From NCBI RefSeq assembly GCF_051200875.1, contig NZ_CP195191.1, positions 186,001 to 250,000 of the forward strand: a DNA stretch of 64,000 nt, read 5' to 3'. The position numbers were made by a program, and so were the translations under genes. Below are positions 16,491 through 23,417 of the stretch, in pieces. This DNA is from Pseudotabrizicola sp051200875. GTDB lineage: Bacteria; Pseudomonadota; Alphaproteobacteria; Rhodobacterales; Rhodobacteraceae. Numbering within the stretch: the first letter of the stretch is position 1; the number at the start of each line of letters is the position of its first letter. The notes beneath the pieces were generated by a model. That model did not search any database, had not been told where the DNA came from, and worked only from the letters and a program-made list of their open reading frames with translations.

Positions 16491-17831
16491 TCAAACGGTA
16501 TCGAGATAGAGCTCGACCCGCTCCGATTCAGAAAGATCCTCAATGTAGTGCAGCTCCTGACGCTTGGTTTGCACCATGTTGCGGATCAATTCCTTGTGCA
16601 GGAAACGCGGAAGGATTTTCGACTGTTCAAACGCATCAATCGCTGCCAACCAAGTCGACGGGATCTGCTGTAAATCCTCAACTGCATAGGCGTTTCCGGT
16701 TACCGGCGACGGTGGTTCCATCTCGTGTTCGATGCCATCCAATGCCGCGCCAAGAATAACCGCAAGCATCAGATAGGGGTTCACGTCGCCGCCTGCCACG
16801 CGATGTTCAATCCTACGGGCGGCAGGGCTGCCAGCCGGAATGCGAATGGCCGCAGTGCGGTTTTCATAGCCCCAGCAAATGGCGGTAGGTGCGTGCTTGT
16901 CTGGAACAAGACGTTCGTAGCTGTTCTGGTGGGGCGCAAAAAGCAATGTCGAGTCATGCATCGCATTCAGACAACCCGCAACCGCATTGCGCAGCATTGC
17001 GGTGCCCTTGGGGCCGCCGGAGTCAAAGACATTGTCGCCATTGTTGTCGATGACGCTGAAATGTGTGTGCAAACCCGAACCTGAATATTCAGAATAGGGC
17101 TTTGCCATGAAGCTTGCGGCAAAGCCGTGACGGCGGGCCAAGCCTTTGACAAGCATTTTGAAAAGCCATGCATCGTCTGCCGCACGAAGGGCATCGTCGC
17201 AATGCATCAGGTTCACTTCGAACTGACCAAGACCGGTTTCAGAGGTCGAGGTGTCTGCCGGAATATCCATCGCCTCGCAGGCGTCGTAGAGATCGGTAAA
17301 GAAAGTGTCAAAGGCATCCAGAGCGCGGATCGACAAGGTCTCGGCTGCCTTGCGGCGCTTTCCTGAGCGGGGGGACAGTGGCACCTGAAGGTTCTTGCCC
17401 GAATCGTCGATCAGAAAGAATTCCAGTTCCATAGCCACAACGGGTGTCAGGCCGCGGGCTTTGTAGCGCTGCACAACGGCGTTCAAGGCGTGGCGCGGAT
17501 CGCCTTCGTAGGGCTGGCCATTTTCGCGAAACATCCAGATCGGCAAAAGCGCGGTCGGGGCTTCTAGCCATGGCATAGGCATGAAGCCGCGTTCAGTGGG
17601 CTTCAGAACGCCATCTTGGTCGCCTTGTTCGAAAACCAGTGGGCTGTCGTCAATGTCCTCCCCCCAGATGTCGAGGTTCAGGACCGAAAAGGGGAAACGG
17701 GTTCCGTCTTTTACCACCTTGTCGGCAAATCGCGCCGGGATGCGCTTCCCTCGAGCCTGACCGTTCAGGTCAGCGGCGGCCACTCGGATCGTACGCACTT
17801 GCGGGTGCTTCCGCAGATAATCCTTCATCAT
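16491..17831 (-). CDS. Glutamine-synthetase-family gamma-glutamyl-amine ligase, copy 2
   Basis: A 446-residue second ligase of the non-canonical GS branch (start MMKDYLRKHPQVRTIRVAAAD, then LNGQARGKR). GS-fold motifs are AMELEFFL, GLGQFEVNLMHCDD, GSGLHTHFSV and NRTAAIRIPAGSPAARR, with IEHRVAGGDVNPYL near the end. It differs throughout from copy 1, so this is not a recent duplication, and the two may act on different amines. It sits 121 bp downstream of the ABC permease gene, and that gap carries a TTTGATCAAA palindrome also found upstream of the transporter operon, suggesting a separate but co-regulated transcript. Confidence 0.87.
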   Translation of the reverse strand: MMKDYLRKHPQVRTIRVAAADLNGQARGKRIPARFADKVVKDGTRFPFSVLNLDIWGEDIDDSPLVFEQGDQDGVLKPTERGFMPMPWLEAPTALLPIWMFRENGQPYEGDPRHALNAVVQRYKARGLTPVVAMELEFFLIDDSGKNLQVPLSPRSGKRRKAAETLSIRALDAFDTFFTDLYDACEAMDIPADTSTSETGLGQFEVNLMHCDDALRAADDAWLFKMLVKGLARRHGFAASFMAKPYSEYSGSGLHTHFSVIDNNGDNVFDSGGPKGTAMLRNAVAGCLNAMHDSTLLFAPHQNSYERLVPDKHAPTAICWGYENRTAAIRIPAGSPAARRIEHRVAGGDVNPYLMLAVILGAALDGIEHEMEPPSPVTGNAYAVEDLQQIPSTWLAAIDAFEQSKILPRFLHKELIRNMVQTKRQELHYIEDLSESERVELYLDTV

Positions 17832-17932
17832 GATCGTTTCTCACCGGCAGCCCTGAAAAGGACCGCCTGAGTTCGTCCCTGTATTGATCCTTGAATCCCG
17901 TCCTAAGACAGGTCCAGGCGGGTGCCTGAATA

Positions 17933-17942
17933 ATTTGATCAA
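17933..17942. promoter_or_regulatory. TTTGATCAAA palindrome upstream of ligase copy 2
   Basis: A perfect 10-bp palindrome in the 121-bp gap between the permease stop and the ligase start. The same TTGATCAA core recurs twice upstream of the ABC ATPase gene. It is a candidate operator for a cluster regulator not encoded in the window. Confidence 0.45.
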
Positions 17943-17952
17943 ATGTAGCGTA

Positions 17953-18780
17953 CTACCGGACCAGTTGCGGACGCAAGCGAATTTTGCCACCCATGTTCGA
18001 AGGCAAGTGGCGGTTGAGCCGTTTGTTGATCAGCCCAAAGATGGTGATCAGGATCAGCGTCAATATAATGAAGTACACAGCCACAATCGGGTAGGGTATG
18101 AACGGGTTGAACGTCTTATCGGCGAAGTAATTCGCGTAATACAGCGCGTCGCCCCGTTGCTGGAACGCAGGAAAGCCCGAAAAGAAGACAAGCGCTGTCG
18201 AGTGAAACAGAAAGATCGCTTCATTGGTGTAGGCGGGCCAGGCAAGGCGCAGCATCGTTGGCCATTGAATGCGGATAAATCGGTTCCAGCCAGTAATGCC
18301 ATAGGCATCGGCTGCTTCCAAATCACCCTTCGGAATGGACCGAAGCGCGCCATAAAAGATTTCGGCAGAATAGGCCGCCGTGTTCAGGAACAGAACAAAC
18401 AAAGCGCCAGCCCAAGCCTTGGTCGTCCATGCGGTTTGTACTGTAATGCCAAAGATTTCTATCCCCGCCTTGGGCAAAAGCTGAAGCGCCTCGTAGGCCA
18501 AAAAGAACTGGATGAACAATGGCGAGCCGCGGAAGATAAAGATGAACCATTCTGCCGGTTTGCGGGCATAGGCATGTGACGAGGCCTTTGCCATTGCCAG
18601 GGCATTGGCAAGGAAAAAGCCGAAGAACAGAGCCAAGAGACCGAAATAGATGTTCCAGATCAAGCCCGAGCCGATCAAAGTGAACTGTTGGCACAGCGTA
18701 AAATCCGTCCGCGGCAGCAAACGTTCGCCGTAGCCAAGCGACCGGAACGCGTATGCGCCGATGGTTTCAAGACAGGTCAT
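17953..18780 (-). CDS. Amino-acid/polyamine-type ABC transporter permease (HisM-like)
   Basis: A 275-residue inner-membrane permease of the polar amino-acid family. It has about five hydrophobic helices and the cytoplasmic EAA loop (YGALRSIPKGDLEAADAYG, about residues 155-173) that contacts the ATPase. The FRGSPLFIQFFLAY segment is typical of HisM/ArtM-like permeases. It overlaps the upstream permease gene by 4 bp (ATGA) and is the last transporter gene of the operon. Together with the other three subunits it forms a four-part importer, with a cationic amino acid, amine or gamma-glutamyl compound as the likely cargo judged by neighbours. Confidence 0.9.
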   Translation of the reverse strand: MTCLETIGAYAFRSLGYGERLLPRTDFTLCQQFTLIGSGLIWNIYFGLLALFFGFFLANALAMAKASSHAYARKPAEWFIFIFRGSPLFIQFFLAYEALQLLPKAGIEIFGITVQTAWTTKAWAGALFVLFLNTAAYSAEIFYGALRSIPKGDLEAADAYGITGWNRFIRIQWPTMLRLAWPAYTNEAIFLFHSTALVFFSGFPAFQQRGDALYYANYFADKTFNPFIPYPIVAVYFIILTLILITIFGLINKRLNRHLPSNMGGKIRLRPQLVR

Positions 18781-19682
18781 GCCGCCGCCTTTCGCATCGC
18801 CTCACCTGCGGCCGTGGCTTGCCCTTTGGAAAGCCGCGCCGCCACGCGGTTCAGGGCCACCTCCGAAACCTTGGTAAAGGCAAGGTAAAAGACCAAAAGG
18901 AACAGGAAGTACCACAGTCGCCAATCGGGATGCGGATATTCATAAGCGCTGGTTTTTGCGCCCCCCAACTCTCGGGCCCAATAGACGATGTCTTGGACGC
19001 CCAACAAGAAAAGCAAAGGCGTTGCCTTAATCAGGATCATCCAGAGGTTGGACAATCCGGGCAGGGCATAGACCCACATTTGCGGCACGAGAATTCGCCG
19101 GAACACCTGACGATGGGACATGCCATAGGCTTCGGCGGTTTCCAGTTGCGCCCGCGGCACTGCCAACATTGCCCCGTATAGGACATTGGCTGCAAAGGCG
19201 CCGAACACCAGCGCAAAGGTCACGACTGCCAAGCCAAAGCCATAGAGCTTGTGGACCGTTTGCGGAGAGCTGTTCAAAGGCACCTTGGCCTCGGGACAAA
19301 CCCTGAATTCAAGACCCTGACGCACGGGCTCAGTCCAGTCAGGGCATTGAATCTGGTGGTTCAACCACTCGATCCCTTGATCAAGGGCTATCACGAAAAA
19401 TAGGAAAAAGACGATATCAGGCACGCCGCGAACCATACCGGTGTACCCTTTGCCCAAGATCCGCAACGGCAGGAAATGACTGCGTGCCGCCATCGCGCCA
19501 CCAAATCCGAACGCCAAGGCGACGGGTGCCGTCACCGCAAGAAGCGTGAGGACGGTGACAAAGGACCAATAGAACTCAACATGCTTGCCTGTGGTCAGGT
19601 AGCAGAGCAGCCATTGAAGGCCTTCAATCGATTTGGGATCGGCGCAAGCTGAAAACATGGGGCTGGTCCGGTCCGCGCCCAT
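18777..19682 (-). CDS. Amino-acid/polyamine-type ABC transporter permease (HisQ-like)
   Basis: A 301-residue inner-membrane permease pairing with the HisM-like subunit. The EAA loop reads YGAMLAVPRAQLETAEAYGM, near residues 168-187, and MVRGVPDIVFFLFFVIALD matches the family. It is longer than typical HisQ because of an extended periplasmic segment (WLNHQIQCPDWTEPVRQG and onward). The first ATG lies inside the loop of a 9-bp GC hairpin with no clear Shine-Dalgarno sequence; the next in-frame ATG is at 19658, so the true start is uncertain. It follows the binding-protein gene by 26 bp. Confidence 0.88.
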   Translation of the reverse strand: MGADRTSPMFSACADPKSIEGLQWLLCYLTTGKHVEFYWSFVTVLTLLAVTAPVALAFGFGGAMAARSHFLPLRILGKGYTGMVRGVPDIVFFLFFVIALDQGIEWLNHQIQCPDWTEPVRQGLEFRVCPEAKVPLNSSPQTVHKLYGFGLAVVTFALVFGAFAANVLYGAMLAVPRAQLETAEAYGMSHRQVFRRILVPQMWVYALPGLSNLWMILIKATPLLFLLGVQDIVYWARELGGAKTSAYEYPHPDWRLWYFLFLLVFYLAFTKVSEVALNRVAARLSKGQATAAGEAMRKAAA

Positions 19683-19699
19683 CAGAATGAGCGCGGACC
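19670..19699 (-). other. 9-bp GC hairpin between the binding-protein and permease genes
   Basis: GGTCCGCGC (19670-19678) and GCGCGGACC (19691-19699) are perfect arms around a 12-nt loop that includes the first permease start codon. Hairpins at this place in ABC operons often protect the abundant binding-protein mRNA and reduce downstream expression; that role is inferred. Confidence 0.5.
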
Positions 19700-19708
19700 G
19701 TCTTTAGA

Positions 19709-20434
19709 TCAGAACACAGCGGCTTCTTCGCCGAACCACTTTTTGATCATGGTGTTCAGCGAACCATCATCCTTCAGAGTCTGGATGGCAGCGTTGAACT
19801 TCTCTTTCAGCTCGGTGTCGCTTTCACGCAGACCCATGCCAACGCCACCGCCAAGCTGTACTTCTTCAGCCAGAAGAACAAGTGCGCCGCCCGATTCGGC
19901 CGCGACCGGAGCGAGGTAGTCCTTATCCGCGAAAACAGCGTCAGCTTCGCCATTTTTCACGGCAGCAACGGTTTCGTCCGGGGTTGCGAATTCCAGCAGC
20001 GTTGCGCCCGACTCGGCGACATAGCCTGCTTGGATCGTGCCAACCTGAGCGGCGATCACCGCGCCTTCGCCAATCTTTGCGTCAGCGGTCAGCGCCATGT
20101 AGGCCGACGAAGCTGGTGGGATGTAGTTCTGGGTGAAGTCGATCACCTTTTCGCGCTCGTCAGTGATCGACATGCCAGCGATGATGGTGTCGTAGTTGCC
20201 AGACTGCAGGTTCGGAATGATCGAGTCCCAATCATTTGTAACCCATTCACAGGTCAGGCCGGCCAGTTCGCAGAGCTTGTCTCCCAGTTCGCGCTCGAAC
20301 CCGTCAACTTCGCCCTTGTCGTTGATGAAGTTGTAGGGAGGGTAGGCGCCCTCGGTGCCCATACGGACGGTTTGGGCCATCGAGGCCCCTGCAGTCAGCG
20401 CCAGAAGCGCGGTGGCAAGCATCAGCTTTTTCAT
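19709..20434 (-). CDS. Periplasmic amino-acid-type substrate-binding protein
   Basis: A 241-residue solute-binding protein of the HisJ/ArtJ family (SBP_bac_3). A signal peptide (MKKLMLATALLALTAGASMAQ) opens it. Family landmarks are RMGTEGAYPPYNFIND, DGFERELGDKLCELAG, IIAGMSITDEREKVIDFT and a C-terminal DDGSLNTMIKKWFGE. It would deliver its ligand to the two permeases encoded downstream. The ligand cannot be assigned from sequence alone, but the amine-catabolic genes that follow make a polyamine, basic amino acid or related amine plausible. Confidence 0.92.
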   Translation of the reverse strand: MKKLMLATALLALTAGASMAQTVRMGTEGAYPPYNFINDKGEVDGFERELGDKLCELAGLTCEWVTNDWDSIIPNLQSGNYDTIIAGMSITDEREKVIDFTQNYIPPASSAYMALTADAKIGEGAVIAAQVGTIQAGYVAESGATLLEFATPDETVAAVKNGEADAVFADKDYLAPVAAESGGALVLLAEEVQLGGGVGMGLRESDTELKEKFNAAIQTLKDDGSLNTMIKKWFGEEAAVF

Positions 20435-20468
20435 GGATGTCTCCCCTGTGGTAGCTGTTGTTATGGGT

Positions 20469-21254
20469 TCAGTCTAGTTTCCCGGTCGAAGAAAGGAAGC
20501 CACGCAGGCGTTCCGATTTTGGCGCCCCGAACAGGCTTTCGGGTGGGCCTTCTTCTTCGATCTTTCCCTGATGCAGGAAAATGACATGGTCTGACACGTC
20601 AGCGGCCAGTTTCATGTCATGGGTAACAAGGATCATGGTGCGGCCTTCGTCTGCCAAGGCTTTGATCACCTTGACGACTTCTTGTTCCAGTTCAGGATCC
20701 AGGGCACTGGTCGGTTCATCGAACAAAAGTGCGCGCGGTTCCATGCAAAGGGCGCGGGCGATTGCGGCGCGTTGCTGTTGACCGCCTGAAAGCTGGGCAG
20801 GCCATGCATCGCATTTGTCCACGATGCCAACTTTGGCCAGATATTCCCGGGCCTTGGCTTCAACCTCTTTCGGGTCGCGCTTCATGACCGTGACCGGGGC
20901 TTCCATGACGTTTTGCAAGATCGTCATGTGGGACCAGAGATTGAACTGCTGAAAAACCATCGAAAGGTTCGTGCGCATCCGGGTGACTTGCGCTTTGTCG
21001 GCCGGGTGCCGTGCCATGCCCTGACCTTTCCAGCGCACCGCTTCGCCTTCGAAGCGAATCTCGCCCTGCTGGCTTTCTTCTAGCAAATTGCAGCACCGCA
21101 AAAGCGTGGATTTGCCGGAACCCGACGAGCCGATCAGGCTGACAACATGCCCACGATGCGCCGTAAGATCCACGCCCTTTAACACCTCAAGGCTGCCATA
21201 GGCCTTGTGCAGGTCATGGATTTCAATGACGGGTGTGTCGGCAGTGTCTGTCAC
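20469..21254 (-). CDS. Amino-acid-type ABC transporter ATP-binding protein (HisP-like)
   Basis: A 261-residue ATPase, first gene of the transporter operon. Present are the Walker A (GSSGSGKSTLLRC), Q-loop (MVFQQFNLW), ABC signature (LSGGQQQRAAIARAL), Walker B (ALLFDEPTSALD) and switch His (VTHDM). Its upstream region holds TTGGTCAG-TTGATCAAA close to the start codon and another TTGATCAAAA about 100 bp further up, both likely operator sequences. All four transporter genes are on one strand with short gaps, so the operon is complete. Confidence 0.94.
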   Translation of the reverse strand: MTDTADTPVIEIHDLHKAYGSLEVLKGVDLTAHRGHVVSLIGSSGSGKSTLLRCCNLLEESQQGEIRFEGEAVRWKGQGMARHPADKAQVTRMRTNLSMVFQQFNLWSHMTILQNVMEAPVTVMKRDPKEVEAKAREYLAKVGIVDKCDAWPAQLSGGQQQRAAIARALCMEPRALLFDEPTSALDPELEQEVVKVIKALADEGRTMILVTHDMKLAADVSDHVIFLHQGKIEEEGPPESLFGAPKSERLRGFLSSTGKLD

Positions 21255-21272
21255 GTTGGTTCGCGGCTTTCG

Positions 21273-21289
21273 TTGGTCAGTTGATCAAA
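21273..21289. promoter_or_regulatory. Candidate operator (TTGGTCAG-TTGATCAAA) before the ABC transporter operon
   Basis: Two TTGRTCA units lie head to tail at 8-bp spacing, and the second is part of the palindrome TTGATCAA. It is centred about 27 bp upstream of the ATPase start codon. As a whole it also reads as a near-palindrome (TTGRYCA-NN-TGRYCAA) of a kind bound by RutR- or GntR-type regulators. Which family binds it is unknown. Confidence 0.5.
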
Positions 21290-21354
21290 TAGGGCGCAAT
21301 AAGTGGCAGTTTGCAACGGCATTTCTGACGCGCTCAGGGCCAAAACCGAAGAAA

Positions 21355-21364
21355 TTGATCAAAA
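21355..21364. promoter_or_regulatory. Second TTGATCAAAA site upstream of the ABC operon
   Basis: A further TTGATCAA core about 100 bp upstream of the ABC ATPase start, overlapping the stop codon of the PhnD-like gene. With the sites at 21273 and 17933 it makes three copies of an uncommon octamer around the same gene set. Confidence 0.35.
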
Positions 21365-22129
21365 CGTCTGCTCATTCTGATCAGGTGCTGCTGGGATGGG
21401 CAAAGCAAGGTAGGCCGTTTCGGGAATAAAGGTGATCCCGCGCAGACGCAGGACACGCCGATCGTCCTGAGAAAGCCGGTCGAAAGCGGCCTCAACAGCG
21501 CCGCGACACAGCGACGCGTCATTCCCCAGTGCCGTAATGTAGGGAAGCCCCGGAGTCGGGTCGGACAACCCGACCACCCGAAGATCCTTCGCCCAGTACG
21601 TAGCAGCCGAGAGGAGTTCCCAGGTAACGGCATCAAGGGCGGCAAAGTCGGCCTTTCCATCCACAACAGCTTGGGCTGATGCAGCGTGAGATCCGGTCCG
21701 CAATCTTGGCAAGAGGGGCAGGTTGCGAGCATCAAACCACGCCTTTACCGCGGCCCAGCCAGATTGCGAAAGGCCTTCATTGAAAGCGAAATCTGCTTGG
21801 CTGAAATCGTCGGGAAAGCTGCGCGCGTCTTCTCTTCTGACCACAAAAACAGACCGGTAATACCCAGGCGGACAACCTGCGACGCCATAGTCAGGCGTAC
21901 AGACAAGGGTGACGTGGTCGTGCAACTTTGCCCGGAACGGCAGGCCGCAGGTCTGCGAAAAAACAAGATCAGGCGATTCCCATGTCGCCCAATAGGCGTC
22001 ATCGCCACGGGTCAGCCCTGCCGGAGCAGAAATGCCCCGGCTGCGCAACTCATCTCGGATCAGCGCCCAAAAGCGGTCGTTCGCCGCGTGCATTTCCGGG
22101 CGGTCGTACATGGCGAGGGACGCAATCAT
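21359..22129 (-). CDS. PhnD/SsuA-like ligand-binding fold protein without a signal peptide
   Basis: A 256-residue protein of the PhnD-like periplasmic-binding fold (MIASLAMYDRPEMHAANDRF; later RTGSHAASAQAVVDGKADFAALDAVTWELL, split by family as SxA...D.AALD). The start at 22129 is chosen because its ATG overlaps the upstream TerB-like stop (ATGA); the longer frame to 22255 would run into that gene. No signal peptide is visible from this start, so it may be cytoplasmic rather than a classical transporter component. No phosphonate or phosphite genes are close. The ligand is unknown. Confidence 0.8.
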   Translation of the reverse strand: MIASLAMYDRPEMHAANDRFWALIRDELRSRGISAPAGLTRGDDAYWATWESPDLVFSQTCGLPFRAKLHDHVTLVCTPDYGVAGCPPGYYRSVFVVRREDARSFPDDFSQADFAFNEGLSQSGWAAVKAWFDARNLPLLPRLRTGSHAASAQAVVDGKADFAALDAVTWELLSAATYWAKDLRVVGLSDPTPGLPYITALGNDASLCRGAVEAAFDRLSQDDRRVLRLRGITFIPETAYLALPIPAAPDQNEQTF

Positions 22130-22563
22130 TCCTTGGCAGCCCTTTGTCGAGCAAGGGCACTGTCTACGTCGCGCAAGCCAAGAAGATCTGAAACGAGGCG
22201 CAAAAGCGCGTCTTCTTCTGAGTCCCGCAGACCATCCGCCAAGGCGACAGACCAAAGCGCCTGCATCATCGCGGCTCGATCCTCTGGGTCCGTCGCAGCT
22301 TTCAGCGCACGGGTGAACCGCACAGTGTCCGGAGCCGCGGCTTCCAGCTCTTCCGCTTCGGTCCGCAATGCTGCGGCTTGGAACGGGGAAAGGCGGTGAT
22401 GTTCAGCCAAGACCTTGTCGATGCGTGCAGTTTCGGCAGCGTCGTATTTTCCATCAGCCTTTGCGACCCGAACCATCAATGCGGCAAGAGCGATGCGCGC
22501 ATCCGGTTCGGGAAGACGTTCAGGGGCGGGGGCCAAGAGGCGGTTGAGCAAGCTTTGGATCAT
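22126..22563 (-). CDS. TerB-like domain protein
   Basis: A 145-residue all-helical protein of the tellurite-resistance TerB superfamily. The conserved pattern appears twice: LMVRVAKADGKYDAAETARID (about 29-49) and ALWSVALADGLRDSEEDALL (about 100-119), each with the acidic residues thought to bind metal. TerB-like domains occur in envelope-stress and metal-sensing contexts, but no other ter genes are present. The gene is translationally coupled to the PhnD-like protein downstream (ATGA overlap), so the two probably act together. Confidence 0.82.
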   Translation of the reverse strand: MIQSLLNRLLAPAPERLPEPDARIALAALMVRVAKADGKYDAAETARIDKVLAEHHRLSPFQAAALRTEAEELEAAAPDTVRFTRALKAATDPEDRAAMMQALWSVALADGLRDSEEDALLRLVSDLLGLRDVDSALARQRAAKE

Positions 22564-22652
22564 TAACCTGACATACGCAGGCAGCGACCGTTCAGCAAGT
22601 GGGGCGCCCGATTTGCGATTGGCTCAATCGTCAAATCGGGGGCCTCGCTAGG

Positions 22653-23243
22653 TTAGCCTTGGCAATAGGGCTGGCTCTTGGTCCATGCCGCCATATCAGC
22701 ACGCTTGGAGGCGCTGCGGAACGGTGCCCAGTCACGTCCGATCCCGCGGTTACCACCGCCTGCCACCAGTCCGTCTTTCGCCACTTGGGACGACATGATC
22801 CGAATAGCACAAGCCAGATTGGCCGAACCGTTCTTCAATTCAGAAACGGTTTTTGCAGAACAGCCATAGTTCTTTGCCGTACGTGGGTCGATCTGCATAA
22901 GGCCAATCCATTTCCCACCGCCGCCCGAAGCATTCGGGTTCCAAGTGCTTTCATGTTTGGCGGTCGCTGACAGCAGACCCACCCAAAATGCGCGGCGGTC
23001 TTTGACCGAAGCGGTTTTGTAGCCGGGGCACCAGCCTTCGATGTCAGCCGGAATTTGCTCTGCCAGCTTGTCGTCGGCCATAGCCACCACGTTCATCGAG
23101 CTTTTGGTCCATTCCGTTGCTTCAGGGCGGTGATCCCACCGCATGGCAGGCAACGAGTCGGTTTCGGTCGAAGGCTTGGAAGCAGCGACGCATCCCGTCA
23201 GGGACACGGTTGCGACGAGAATGGCAGCAAGGGCAAAACGCAT
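22653..23243 (-). CDS. Lytic transglycosylase-like lipoprotein (SLT domain)
   Basis: A 196-residue exported protein, probably a lipoprotein, since its N-terminus (MRFALAAILVATVSLTGC) ends in an LTGC lipobox. The SLT/lysozyme-like domain shows the catalytic Glu in TAKHESTWNP and the following GGGGKWIGLMQIDPRTAKNYGC. Such enzymes cleave peptidoglycan between MurNAc and GlcNAc with 1,6-anhydro product formation. The start at 23243 is preferred over 23297 because it begins the lipoprotein signal. It is divergent from gatB. Confidence 0.85.
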   Translation of the reverse strand: MRFALAAILVATVSLTGCVAASKPSTETDSLPAMRWDHRPEATEWTKSSMNVVAMADDKLAEQIPADIEGWCPGYKTASVKDRRAFWVGLLSATAKHESTWNPNASGGGGKWIGLMQIDPRTAKNYGCSAKTVSELKNGSANLACAIRIMSSQVAKDGLVAGGGNRGIGRDWAPFRSASKRADMAAWTKSQPYCQG

Positions 23244-23417
23244 TTTAAAGGCACATCTGTTACACCGCCCGTCAGGTGGACGACCCGGCGGATTCACCCT
23301 GTTCTTGCGATTCAGACAAGCCTAGCTTGGTCGTATCGGCGGCATTCCGCCTTTGCAGGCCTTGCTCCTCGCCTTCCGGCCCCCTAAAGAACGCAGAAGA
23401 CCAAAGGGAGACGACCC

